Source of the DNA: Micrasema longulum
Taxonomy: Eukaryota > Arthropoda > Insecta > Trichoptera > Brachycentridae
Assembly (NCBI GenBank): GCA_022494885.1
Contig: JAGVSM010000180.1
Location: forward strand, 62,001-126,000
DNA: 64,000 nt
Direction: 5' to 3'
Shown: positions 1 to 11,300 of the stretch, in pieces
How the letters are laid out: every line of letters starts with the position of its first letter
Numbering within the stretch: the first letter of the stretch is position 1
The notes under the pieces: model-generated
What the model was told of the DNA's origin: nothing
The model's database searches: none
Seen by the model: only the letters and a program-made list of their open reading frames with translations
Translations under genes and position numbers: made by a program

Positions 1-244
1 GATAGGAAAAAAATGTGCTAAAAAGGTCGGCATTTAGTCAGTCGTGGGACAAATAAAGAACATATTATTATAATTAAGATCCTCTTCTCCGAGGAGACTC
101 ACAGAAAGTGGAGTTGGTCAATCCTAAAATTTTTATAAAGCATATTTTCTTAACATTTTGCGATTCGGCCTTGAAATATCACCATTGGATTGATAATGTT
201 TATTATATTATTTTTAAAATTCAAAACTAACAAAACCATCACGA

Positions 245-700
245 CGTTTCTCCGTAAGGATAGGCAGAGAGGTTAGAACACCATATCACTCAGTCTTTAC
301 AAACATACCTAGCTTCCTCTACATTCATTCATCTTCCATGCACGCACGCCGATTATTCCAACTTTTGACTTGTCAATCTTTAAGCATTTGTTGGATTTGA
401 TCATGCTATGCCTTTCTCGTTTTTCCTCGTTTGCTGCATAAAGGATGCAGCAAACAAGGAAAATGTTGATGAAACATTTGCATATTTGGAACTTTCTTGA
501 TTTTGTCGATAATGCTTGTCTCAGCTTCACATTATGGAAAATCTCAACATTTGTACACCTAAAATACATAGTTTTACTACATATTTGCCTGAGAGATCGC
601 ATTTTGACAGCATTCGGCCTACTTTTATCCTTGTTTTTCCATTCCATACTTCACTTCCATACATGATTCAGCACCAGGACTCCATTGTGAACTGCTAATT
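245..700 (-). mobile_element. RTE-type LINE 3' fragment
   Basis: On the minus strand this reads SRPNAVKMRSLRQ and continues with the conserved nucleotide block for cysteine/arginine-rich C-terminal residues. The block also occurs at 11040-11370 (minus), 55240-55690, 57040-57325 and 61000-61125 (plus). The left end carries the family's ...GGAGAAACGTCGTGATGG-like terminus. It is non-coding now. Confidence 0.55.
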
Positions 701-1499
701 GGAGGCAAAAAAAAGGTATTTGATTAATAATTAAAAAATTTCACTGTGTTTTTGATAATTCATGTCATTAGTAACTTAATATGTATGTCAAAACCAAAAT
801 GATTACGCATTAACAAAAATGCTGTAAAAGCTTTATTGTAAATTGTTTCACTTGACAGATATTACCAGCGCAAGGGCGATATTGAATACCTATTTTTATT
901 CAAAATAGCATATCAATCCTTTTTCTACCCTGTGTTTTATGAAAAAGTTTTTGTCATATTTTAAAAAATTAAGATTTAAAGACGAGGAAGGCTGCTTTCA
1001 TCAATTCTTACATAAATGTGAATAGTAATGTTTATGAAAATAATTTTTGCGAAGCGCAAAGTACCCACCATCTATACTGGGGACTTGGAGCCATTCTCCG
1101 AGAACACGGCAAGATATTTTCATTTTGATATTTCTGATAACTTGAAAGCAATCAGCGAATAAGATATTGCACTCATTTCACATGAATGCCTTCCTTATAT
1201 AGAGTTATTATTCCATCACAATGTTGTTCTTAGCGTTAGTGTGTCACGAAACATAATTTATTACGCTGCAAACCTGAGGTCCTATTTAGAACAAGGTTTT
1301 ACGTGCTAACTTAAGCTGTCTACATATCACCTGACAGAATTTGTTTTTTACAATTAATTTATATTTAGTATGTTTTGTTTTATCATACGCATCTTTGAAT
1401 CGTTACTACCTCAAAAATATATTATAATATGTACCATAACTCTTCACGAGAGAGCTAGATAATTTTTATTTATACACTCTATGATAAGAATAAAACAAA
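700..1499. other. Intergenic, no gene seen
   Basis: AT-rich single-copy-looking DNA. Only the 848-890 stretch resembles an end of the MITE at 12605-12852. Positions 1-244 likewise hold nothing I recognise. Confidence 0.5.
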
Positions 1500-2290
1500 A
1501 CATATAGTATTTTGCTCTTATGGATAGTTCAAAATCCTCCCTTCGTCATAGAGCACAGCATTTATATCGTAAACGCCTTTATAAGATACATAAATTTTAA
1601 ACTTGGAATTAGTCATGAATTTTTAAATTACGATTTTTTATTAAAAACATTAAATTTGCTTAAACTTAACGATAGAAGAAAAATTATAGACCTGTTAAAT
1701 TAGTATAAAATTGTGCATTCTATATGGGATTGCCCAGAACTTTTGTCACTCGTCAACTTCAGGGTGCCTGGAAGGATAACTAGGCGGGTGCCACCGTTTT
1801 GCAGTAGTAACTCACGCACAGTGTATGATTGTAATGCCGTATTGAGCCGACATCATGAACTCGGCAATAGTTGTTCCCACATATCGGATATATTTAATGT
1901 GGGGTATTGTTCTTATAGAACAAACCTTGTAAACTTTTTCAAAGATGAGCAGTAATCATATTTAATGTAGTTACTTCATATATGATTTTCTGTTTTTTTT
2001 TTTTTTATATATATTTTTATTATAAACCTTATTATGTTTAAAATTTGATTTACTTTTTTTATTAATTTTTAAAGTTCTCGTATACTTTTTATTTCAAACT
2101 TTTGTTTTATTTAAACTTTTTTTTTATTTTTAAATATTATGTTATATAATTTTTAGGCTTTGATTATTGTTCCTTAGTTTTGAGTGCAAATATGTAGTTT
2201 AAAAAATATCAAACCTTATATGTTTATATTATAAATTTGTAAAAGGCAATTATGCCGTGTATGTTAATAAATAAATAAATAAATAAATAA
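1500..2290 (+). mobile_element. 3' tail of a jockey-type LINE
   Basis: Two adjacent short frames (1512-1703 and 1713-1955) read as the end of a reverse-transcriptase ORF (KLGISHEFLNYDFLLKTLNL; PELLSLVNFRVPGR...SNSRTVYDCNAVLSRHHELG). A long AT-rich 3' UTR and a TAAA microsatellite tail at about 2266-2290 follow, typical of this LINE group. It is heavily 5'-truncated. Confidence 0.6.
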
Positions 2291-2825
2291 TTTCTGTACC
2301 TTAAAGGCTTTCTTTAGGCAAAAACATTAAATTACATGCTATTAATTAAAACATTAATTATTCATGAAAATAACAGGTAAATGTAAATTTAACAACATGT
2401 TCTTAATAGCAATAAAACAGTAATTGAATGTAGACAGTATGTGAAAACAAGCAAAGTAAAATAATGAAATCAACAGCAAAAGAAATGACACAATGATTGA
2501 GTATGGTTGATTCTGACAATAAGACTTAATCTTGTGCAAAATCCCCCGCTGCGAGGTAGTTTGTTATAAAAATTATGGAATTTATTCAGTATCCACGGTT
2601 TAATACCAGCAAACCGTTGAGTTTTGGAGTATTATTACTGCACTACTGGTGTTTTAGAACAAGCTATTTCAGTAGTGGTATACCGGAGGACTCCAATGTT
2701 TTAGCATTAATAGAATCTGAATATATGAACAAAATGATATTCGTAACTCAATTTTGCATTCTTATCTATATTACTAAAACAAGTTGATAAATAGTACGCA
2801 TAATTAAATATGTATAATAAATACA

Positions 2826-3082
2826 TCATCGTCATCATCATTCCCTTTCCGCACCTAATGGTGCATAGGGCACTGCATTGGTATACCAATCGCAGCTTAT
2901 CTTGATATTTTTTGTTACATGAAGGTCAGTCTTACGCTTCAGGTACCAGTCCAGGGACTTTGAAATATTCTAGTGTAAAAACACAATTTTTGATAAATAT
3001 TTCACATCAACCATGTCAGGAATCGAACCTAAGACCTCTTGCATGGTAGGCAAATGCGCTGACCATTACACCACAAGGCCGA
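2826..3082 (-). mobile_element. SINE-1 copy (tRNA-derived)
   Basis: On the minus strand it starts with a tRNA-like head (TTGTGGTGTAATGGTCAGCG A box; GGTTCGATTCC B box). A unique body follows, with ACTGGTACCTGAAGCGTAAG, and then a terminal GGAAAGGGAATGATGATGAC-type trinucleotide tail. Six further copies in the window share head or body. Confidence 0.85.
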
Positions 3083-3302
3083 CGTAATAATATAATAAAT
3101 ACACTAGAAGGTAAGTCATTTTTCATTATTATTTTGCAGTGCATATAAAAATGTCTGCCTTAAAACAGGTTGGACTTAGACTGACTTCACACAATACAAA
3201 TAAATTTATTACCACATAAATGTAGTAGATTACTGGAATTTTTATGTTAATAAACATTTTTTTTTTATCTCTTGTATAAGATAAACTACCCTCGAAATAT
3301 AG

Positions 3303-3550
3303 TTGTCAGCTCGTTTGCCTACAATGCAAGAGGTCTCAGGTTCAATTCCCGACATGTTTGATATAAAATACTTATTTTTAAAAAAGGTGCTTTTACACTG
3401 GAACATTTCATAGTCCCTGAACTGCCACCTGAAGCGTAAGACTGATCATCTTACCGTTATGTAACAAAAAATTATCAAGATACACTGTGATCGATGTACC
3501 AATGCAGTGCCCTGTGCACTATTAGGTGCAGAAAGGGAATGATGATTATA
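3303..3550 (+). mobile_element. SINE-1 copy, damaged A box
   Basis: Body and B box (GGTTCAATTCC) match the family; the first tRNA-like bases are missing. Its opposite orientation to the 2826-3082 copy makes a 700-bp inverted pair. Confidence 0.75.
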
Positions 3551-3644
3551 AGGATGAAGACTAACTGCAGCAGAAAGGGAAAACTTTTTTATAAGAATTT
3601 GCGTTCTTATACGTGCGTAAATAATTGATCATCAAAACATTCAA

Positions 3645-3899
3645 ATGATTAATGACAAAGTACTGACTCAAGCCGATATCACAATGCTGACAGACACGGA
3701 ACTAGTACACGACCTCAAAATCCCACTAGGAAGTAAAGTGAACACTGGACAATATATAAGTAGTAACAACCTTAGTTACACACCCAGTTCGGTTAGCCTC
3801 AGTCGGACATTCATACAGTCAGATACAACATATAGTTCATTGCTCAGTTACTCAAGTAAATCGTCTAGGTATTACTCTGTTTATACAACATGTAATTAA
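3645..3899 (+). other. 84-codon ORF with SAM-domain-like segment
   Basis: The N-terminal half (residues about 5-37) has the pattern of the last two helices of a SAM domain: spaced leucines, then ADITMLTDTELVHDLKIPLG. The rest is Ser/Thr/Tyr-rich and unrecognised. It sits between repeats with no neighbouring exon found. It may be an exon of a transposon gene, a decayed exon or chance. No function is assigned. Confidence 0.2.
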
Positions 3900-3939
3900 C
3901 ACAAATCGTTTTCTTCTCTCAACCTCCAACTGGGTAGGA

Positions 3940-4075
3940 GTTCCCATGCTTTCCACAATCATAAATCCTACATCACTATTAGAAAATGGAAATCAAGGTG
4001 CGGTAGAGTTGGTTAGAACCTTGGACCTAACCAGTGAGTCTGAAACACTGGCCACGGGACCACAACCCGATTGAG
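3940..4075 (-). mobile_element. SINE-2 copy
   Basis: Minus-strand head GGTTGTGGTCCCGTGGCCAG and the block before ATTTTCTAATAGTGATGTAG match 28195-28320. Confidence 0.6.
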
Positions 4076-4089
4076 AAAGGAATATAAAG

Positions 4090-4345
4090 TGTAGGCTTTT
4101 GACTTGTTTATGTAATCACTTTACACACTGTATAACATTCACTATTCTTTCTATGTGTATGTCGACTTTTGTGAAGTAAAAGAGCTGAAAAGAGCTAAAA
4201 GATTTATTTATGTGGGTGAGATTCATCTAGCTGAATTATTTCACCTACTAAGCAACGCCTGAAAATACTTTTAAATTTTTATACCAGCTAGTTTAATCAA
4301 CAGACATTTAGCCATACTCAAAATGTAATTCATATTGTAAGCGTC
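4090..4345 (+). repeat. MITE-A parent-type internal region
   Basis: It shares TTTACACACTGTATAACATT, CTTTTGTGAAGTAAAAGAGC and GGTGAGATTCATCTAGCTGA with 60600-60760. It is degenerate. Confidence 0.5.
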
Positions 4346-4429
4346 TAATCAGGCTGTAATTAGGCAAGCTCTTTCCTGTAGCCTTTTCAATATAATTACA
4401 AGTTTTAAATTATTATTTTTTATACTTAC

Positions 4430-4510
4430 ACACACGCACCCTCTCCCTCATTTATTCCCACACGCACATGCACCCTCTCCCTCATTCATTCGCACATACA
4501 CATGAATACA
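4430..4510 (+). repeat. Tandem CA-rich repeat with CACCCTCTCCCTCATT
   Basis: The unit ACGCACCCTCTCCCTCATT occurs twice in about 70 bp within a CA/CACAC-rich tract. Confidence 0.6.
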
Positions 4511-4514
4511 AACG

Positions 4515-5809
4515 TCACACACATACAATTAAGTAAACTCTTTTGTTATATATTATGTATTATTAGATTTACAGTGGATTTTTTTAATTGGCTCTAGTAT
4601 TGTTAATATATTTCTACTTTTTTTTTTATGTAACAGATGTAAAAATCCCAAATAAAATAAAATATAAATAAATTATGCTGCATTAATGAAATTATAATGT
4701 AAATAAATTTTACTTACGTAATAACAATGAGTATTTAAAAATAATAGACAAATATTCTTTGCTCTTGTGTTTTAGAATAATTTTTCATGTTTTGTTAATT
4801 CAGACAAGAATAACTAACAATGTTAAAATGTCCTTAATTATAATTATTGCATTAGCATTTGGATCCTGCTATAATTTAATTTGTGTATTGTTGTAATGGA
4901 TGTTGTCCAGGTTTCCTTTTTTTGACAAGGATGATTAATTATTTCAATGGTGTCTTATCCCTAAAATATGTCATAGTTCTTTTAATCACTTTGAGTATGT
5001 TTTTAATTACTTTTTTAAAAGTAACTTTCATTTAATTTCTTTTCATTTATTTTACTATCGCTTTTTAATTGTTCCTTTTTTAAATTCTTTTAAATATATT
5101 TTTCTCTATTTGAAAATGTTTTTTGCTTTTTTGAAACTGATTATTCATAAATGGCGCCTTTTATAATTTTTTATTGAAAAATGCCATTTTTACATTTTAT
5201 TTTCAATGGAAATTTTACAATACTTGGTTTGCGGAAACTTTACACTATATTGATTGTAACAAATACCATATCAATATAATTTAGGTCCTTTTCACAAAAT
5301 GTTGTACAAAACAAAAAAATATTTATCTTGTAGTTTTATTAATAAAATAGAACCAGAATCCTGGAGTAGTGTTTTTGACTCGATGGTTAATCTCACGTAA
5401 AAATCCTGAATAAGAAAATCAAGTGGAGATAAGTCCATCTAAAAGTGTAGTGGTTGGTGCATTTGCCTGCTATGATTGAGATATTGTATAAATATTGTTT
5501 TAAAAGTGGTTTAACACTGCAATATTTCACTGTGAAAGATGTATGAAAAAAATAATAAAAATGAACTACTTCACAGGTTCTTTGGAATCGACCAATGAAA
5601 GAGTTGCGATAGATTTTCCACCAACTCACCAATCAGCAGAACTCACAGACGAGAGCTTGTGACGTCACTGGACTATTAAAATTTAAAAAACACTGAACTT
5701 CTTCATTGAAAAGTAAATACATATTTAATTTAGATCACGCTATGAATGAAAATAAAGTGTAATTTAAAGCTATTTATTACGAGACAAACTAATTATTATT
5801 GACACCTAA
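4515..5809. other. Intergenic, no gene seen, downstream of PQBP1
   Basis: Very AT-rich. Around 5640-5730 lies an inverted MITE-C left end (ACACTGAACTTCTTCATT). Frames here are short and unconvincing. PQBP1's poly-A signal (AATAAA on the minus strand near 5770) lies at its right edge. Confidence 0.5.
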
Positions 5810-6691
5810 TTATTTGGGCTGCTCCGGGAAAGAAACTTCTTTTTTCATAAATGGCGGCGGTTTCTTGTTGGCCAATAGAACGGCTCCCGGACTGGGGTAC
5901 GGTCTCATCTGGTAAAGTGGTCCGGATAGCGAGGTGTCTACTCCGGTCATAGCCTCTCCGTGTCGCTCTAACCCCGCCGACCACTCTCCTCGCGGAACAT
6001 CTGAATAGGAAGAGGGATCCATAGGGTCTAAATCATTGTCTTTGACTCTGGTTCGTTTGTCATATTTCCGTTCATCTCTATTCCTCTCGCGCGCTCTGCG
6101 ATCACGGAATCTCTCCCGTTCTTCCCTCACATCTGGCTTCTTAAATTGTGGGACTTCTTGGTCGGATTCGCTGCTGTCACTCTCGTCTCCTTCCCTCAGG
6201 AGACGTTCCTCCCTCAAGTGAGATGCGCTCTCGGAGAAGGAAGCCTTGGGGTGTGTCGGCGGCAGCCAGGACACGAAGTTGTTATACAAATTCCAATAGT
6301 AATGCTGGCCGCAGCCTTCGTCATAGACTTCCTGCCAACCATTGGGCAGAGGAAACCTTTCGAGTAATTTCTCTTTTCTCCGTAAGTAATCTTCACTGGG
6401 AACTGGTTTACCGTGACGCCATCGCTTGACGCAGAATAAAGAGCATTCGTGATAAATGTTATATTTGTTGGGGCAACCTTTGTGGCCTTTTATTGGATCT
6501 ACATTTACACCGTCTATGCCTTCCCAAAAGTTATTGTTTCCGCTTGATTCTTCTCTGTGAGAATCGTAATCTTCAGCGATGATTTCTTCATTGCTGTTTG
6601 GATCAGGTTCGGGATCAGGCTTCTTTTTGTCTGGAGTATGCAATATCCCACGTTTGGCTAAACGAGCTGCTAATGCAGGCGGTAAGGGCAT
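5810..6691 (-). CDS. PQBP1: Polyglutamine-binding protein 1 homologue (PQBP1), single exon
   Basis: This is an uninterrupted 293-residue ORF. The N-terminus MPLPPALAARLAKRGIL and the following EEIIAEDYD acidic stretch are the PQBP1 signature. Residues about 61-90 hold a Cys-containing block (GCPNKYNIYHECSLFC) that human PQBP1 lacks and that I associate with insect orthologues. A WW domain spans about residues 115-147, with GWQEVYD, HYYWN and VSWLPP. An Arg/Glu/Asp-rich charged region (about 160-220) follows, then the conserved tail DPMDPSSYSDVPRGEWSAGL and RPYPSPGAVL, which in the family binds the U5 protein TXNL4A. The family works in the nucleus in pre-mRNA splicing, with the WW domain binding proline-rich partners. 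It lies head-to-head with WDR74, about 1.7 kb apart. Lack of introns could mean intron loss or a retrocopy; I see no poly-A scar or disabling change. The start is the first ATG, matching the family N-terminus. Confidence 0.93.
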   Translation of the reverse strand: MPLPPALAARLAKRGILHTPDKKKPDPEPDPNSNEEIIAEDYDSHREESSGNNNFWEGIDGVNVDPIKGHKGCPNKYNIYHECSLFCVKRWRHGKPVPSEDYLRRKEKLLERFPLPNGWQEVYDEGCGQHYYWNLYNNFVSWLPPTHPKASFSESASHLREERLLREGDESDSSESDQEVPQFKKPDVREERERFRDRRARERNRDERKYDKRTRVKDNDLDPMDPSSYSDVPRGEWSAGLERHGEAMTGVDTSLSGPLYQMRPYPSPGAVLLANKKPPPFMKKEVSFPEQPK

Positions 6692-8356
6692 TTTGATTAT
6701 TAATCTTAGAAAATTAAATTAGATCTCTAACGTTGACAGTCCAGCGAAATGTTTGACAGCTTTGAGCACAGATTATACTCACCAGCTTTGAGAATTACGA
6801 CCAGAGATATTACGACTTACGACCACAGATGCGACTTTGCGACATGCTACCATAAACCACATGAATTGATTAGATAGAAGACATAGGGTATTGGTAATGT
6901 AGTTAGTCAATACCTACTAGATCATTCAGCCAACAGCGACTAGTAGGTGTTGATTCGTCAGTAACTAACCTAGTCGATAATCTAATAAGCTGGTTTTGCT
7001 GGACAAACACACATACAGATGACGAATTAAAAACACTCTATAAAATAAATATATAACACAAAAATATCTAACTATATTTATAGGGAGTACTAGTATAAAA
7101 ATACTTTCAGACAAAGGTGGATATAAATCTCGCAAATGCCTTGACTTTCATCTCTGTCGAAAATATTTGTTAATCGTGTTGAAAAAAAGAATGATTTAAT
7201 AAACTTGATATGTAAAAGCGAGGAATGAAGTGAAAATAAAGATAAATAATGCAAATCATTCGCAAATCGATCCTTATTCGAATAGCTTGTTTTTTTAAAT
7301 AGTCGAGTAATTCGATTACCAAAACCGGCCATGGGTCACTACGTCTCTTGTTTATAATTTATAACTGAACTAACTACAGTATTTCCAAGCGTTTATTTAA
7401 CTTTTGACACATGGGCGCCTATAAAGTTCAGTAATTATTGACAGGCAACCATAGACCGAAAAATGCAATACTTCATGTTTTTTTCATTACGATAGTGAAG
7501 CGACATGTTCTTTTGCTCCGATATTTATCGATATCGATGTTTATTGAGACTACTTATGCAACGAGGATTATACAAGTTGACAAGATGAACCAGAAATAAA
7601 AAAAATAATTTTCTATCGAAAGCCACAGTATTTTTATTCACTTGATAATGAATACGACTAATTTAAATGAAAAATAAATGTCTAACTGATTCAATATTGT
7701 GAAAATATCAAATATTTATTAAAAACTACTTATCGATTGTCTATGGCCAAAACTAATTTGACAGTTCGTCAGAATATATTGAATTTTAATGGCGCCGTGG
7801 TCGCTGTCATTTATTATTGTCGCCGACAAACTGACAGTGTCGCGACACAAAATTTCTCAATTTACATTACGACAATAAAATAGTCCTATGCATATTTGGG
7901 TTTTCTGTAGCTCCTGCACCCAATGACAAACTCCAATTAAGGAGTTTATCGAGACTGTATTTAAAGTTTCTTTTGTAAAGAAATGATGTAATTTTTGCAA
8001 TATTATTTATTGAATGAAGACTTTAAAAAAAAAAAAGTTTTACTACAGCGCTTTCGTAATATAAACTCTGCTTTAAACGTCTGGGTATGTTTATAAACTA
8101 CAAAATGTTGAGATTAAAACTTTTTCATAAGTAAAGTCGATTTTTATGAGAAATCGATTCGGTAACGCATTAGGACATCCCTAATCGATACATAATCGAG
8201 CTGTCAAAAGTTAAATAAATGGTTGGATAGAGTATAGTTAAAGTTATACATTGTCTCTGACTGAACTCTGGACGTCATCTATGGATTCGTACGTCAAATT
8301 TGAGGTTTTGGTCATGCTGGTTCCGTGAAAATAACAACAAGAAAACGAATTTAAAG
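6692..8356. promoter_or_regulatory. Divergent PQBP1/WDR74 intergenic region
   Basis: This 1.7-kb gap must hold both promoters, since the genes point away from each other. I see no TATA box that stands out. An 80-codon minus frame at 7090-7332 is not supported by any motif. Bases 8150-8356 are the likely WDR74 leader. Confidence 0.45.
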
Positions 8357-11300
8357 ATGGTTTGCGAAGGGATAAAGTTAAATCTCTATGTAGGATCTAA
8401 GATAGGCACATTTAAGCGTAAGTTTAGATTTTCTGTAATCGTTTTTAAAATTTTAAATTGTCATGTAAAGATATTTAACTGAATACTTACATTGACATAA
8501 TTTTAAGGTTATGATTTTATGGTGTTTATTTTCGACTCAATAGTTTCGTGTACAGCATCTCGGATTCTGTTCCCAATTAATTATAACAATTTACAAGCAT
8601 TTGTTTACTATAGTTTATGTAAATAAACATTTGCATTTTTTTCCTGTAAACGTTTTATATTTATGTACGCCATATGTGTTGTGAACTTTTTACTTTTACG
8701 TGTTCTTAAGATTTATAATACCCATAAGACCAATAAAACATTACATCTTTTTGTTTTTTTTTTAGATGTCAAATATGACCAGAATTCTAAGAGTAAAAGG
8801 AAAGATACATCGAGCCATTTACGGGATGTAAAATCTATTCAAAAAGGAGAAGGTATCAAATGCTTAACTTTCAAAGACACAGAACAGACAGAAATTTTAA
8901 TCGGGAGAGAAAACCGAACGATAGAAACATACAACTTACTAACTTCGCAATTTGAAAACAAAACTGATATCGATTTTGGAAAAGGAGATCTAAAAAGCAT
9001 ATCTGTGTACGAAGATACGACAATCGCAGCTGTAGAATCCGGCATAGTAAAAGTTTGGAGGTCGAAATTACAAGATGGCTTCGAATTAAATGCCGGTGAA
9101 AATTTGGAAAAATTGCAGCATTGTCCGTTTAATTCACAAATCATCGGCACCGGGGGAAAAGAAAACGATTTGAAGCTGTGGAATTTAGAAACTAAACAAG
9201 TAGTGTTTCAAGCAAAGAATGTTGCCCACGATTGGCTGCAATTAAGGGTGCCCGTTTGGGTGTCAGATATCTGCTTCCTACCTGATACGGATGGAAAACA
9301 GGTAGCCATTTGTTCGCGATACGGAGTTGTCAGGTAAGTCAACCACTCGGGTAACAGGAATCAAAAGAATACTAAAGATGGCGTTGAAAATATTCATTTA
9401 TATAAATGCCCATAAACAAGTTAATTATAGTATGATTTTTAGATTAGATTTATTTATTTATGACAAAATACATCGTTTTAACTTTACATTACATATTTTA
9501 TTTGTACGAAATATTTCCAATCAGTAAAAGTGCTAGTATGAGGGGATATAATATATTATGACGCAATAGTTTTAATAAAAAGTCGACACAATAACATCAC
9601 ATATCACTGCAAACCTATCCCTTGATTGGTACAAAAGTATTTGTAAATTTAATACATTTGATGCATTTCTTTCTCATTTCACTGCGAATTCTGTGCTGTA
9701 TATGAAGGTTCTATGTTGGTTTAACCATTCCTACCCTCGCCTTGATTCGGCAAAACTGTGTTTTCTTTTTACGTTGCTCAAAAATGCTCTTGTCTTTAAT
9801 GTTTTTTGCTGTTACAGATTGTACGATGCACGTGCCCAGCGCCGCCCTGTGTGTTCTGTGGAGCTGCCCGGACAGGCCAACACCTGCATCACCCTTGGCT
9901 GCTCAGAAAGGTAAAAACATACATTGAAAGCATCTACCCTTTCTTGAAACTGTTTAAGGGTCAGATATTAGAAAGATCACTTTGCAAAATTCCAACAGAA
10001 GCGATATTCCTGATGACTGAACTGTTAATTCTATATGGATAGTTAGGTAAATATAGTGATTGAAATCTCAAATAGATGTTTTAAAATTCTTTTGAGAAAT
10101 AAATGCAGAAACTTAAGTAAAAACTCACAAAAATGCCTTTTTCTGTCATGCTCCGTGCGCCTGTTACGGACGTTTTATAAAATAACCCTTTCATAATTCC
10201 ATATAAAAAAATAGATTGAGTTTTTCTACTGATATTTCTTGGTGGAACTGCATTTTAATTATAATAATAAAACTATCTAATTTAATCTATATATATAAAA
10301 GGCAATGTTCGAATGGTTCTCCTCAATGGACTGAATAACTACAGGACTGATTTACGTGCGGTTTTCAGATAAATGTACATCTTTGCCACGAGAAGGTTTA
10401 AAGCTCATAAAATCTTCAATTTATTAAGTACAAAAAAAGTTAGGAGCGTAAATGTTTTTTTATCCATCATCCACCAGGGTTGCATTCGCCGCGAGTGCCC
10501 GTACAAAAAAAATGGATGGATTTAATTTTTTTCTGTTTAAAAAAAGTTTGTTTTTGAATGTTTACTGACAGCATTCGTTTTTTATGGATCCCAATCAGAT
10601 TATTTCATTGAATCTCTTATAATTTCTACCCATTTATTTCTTTTTACTGGATTTTTTTTTGGTTTTACTAAAATAATATTAACTCACATTCTATACGTTT
10701 TTGAAAATCTTTGAGCAGATTTTGACATTTGCTAAAAGAATTCTTTATTTGAAAATAATAGATTATTTTATGTTTTGGAATTCAAACATAAGTAAGTACT
10801 TAGGTACCTACTTAAAGTCTATTTTTGAATATCTACATTTTACTTTTAGATTTGGAATTCAATCATAAACAAGTACCTACTTACCAATGAAAAGTTACAA
10901 CATCTCCTATACGTTTATCTGAACGGTTTTTTACTGAAGATTTTTTTGTAAATTTTTGAATTATGTTTAATTTTAAGAGGAAACGCGGTCTGACTTTTCT
11001 TCATACAAACGTATTTTCTCTCTGCATTATGGCATTAGAGAAATGTTTTTTTTTACAATAACAACAACAGCAACAGCAAAATATCACGCCACATCACTCA
11101 ATCTTTGCATTCAGATCTCGCTTCCTCTACATTCATAGATCTTCTCATGCACGCGGGACATTTATTCCGACTTTTACCATGTCCATCTTCAAGAATTTGT
11201 TGGATTTGGTCATGCCATGTCTTTCACAGTCCTCCTCTATTTCTGGATCCATAAACATTCGCATTCTAAATATTTTTAGCCGTTCTTTCGTTGTCCATTC

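Noticed and set aside
2266..2290. CRISPR-like or telomeric repeat
   Set aside because: A simple TAAA microsatellite at a LINE 3' end.
6036..6429. Plus-strand ORFs inside PQBP1
   Set aside because: Antisense shadows of the PQBP1 coding frame.
7090..7332. 80-codon minus-strand ORF starting MAGFGNRITRLFKK between PQBP1 and WDR74
   Set aside because: No recognisable motif, no partner exon, and it lies in the divergent promoter region; probably chance.
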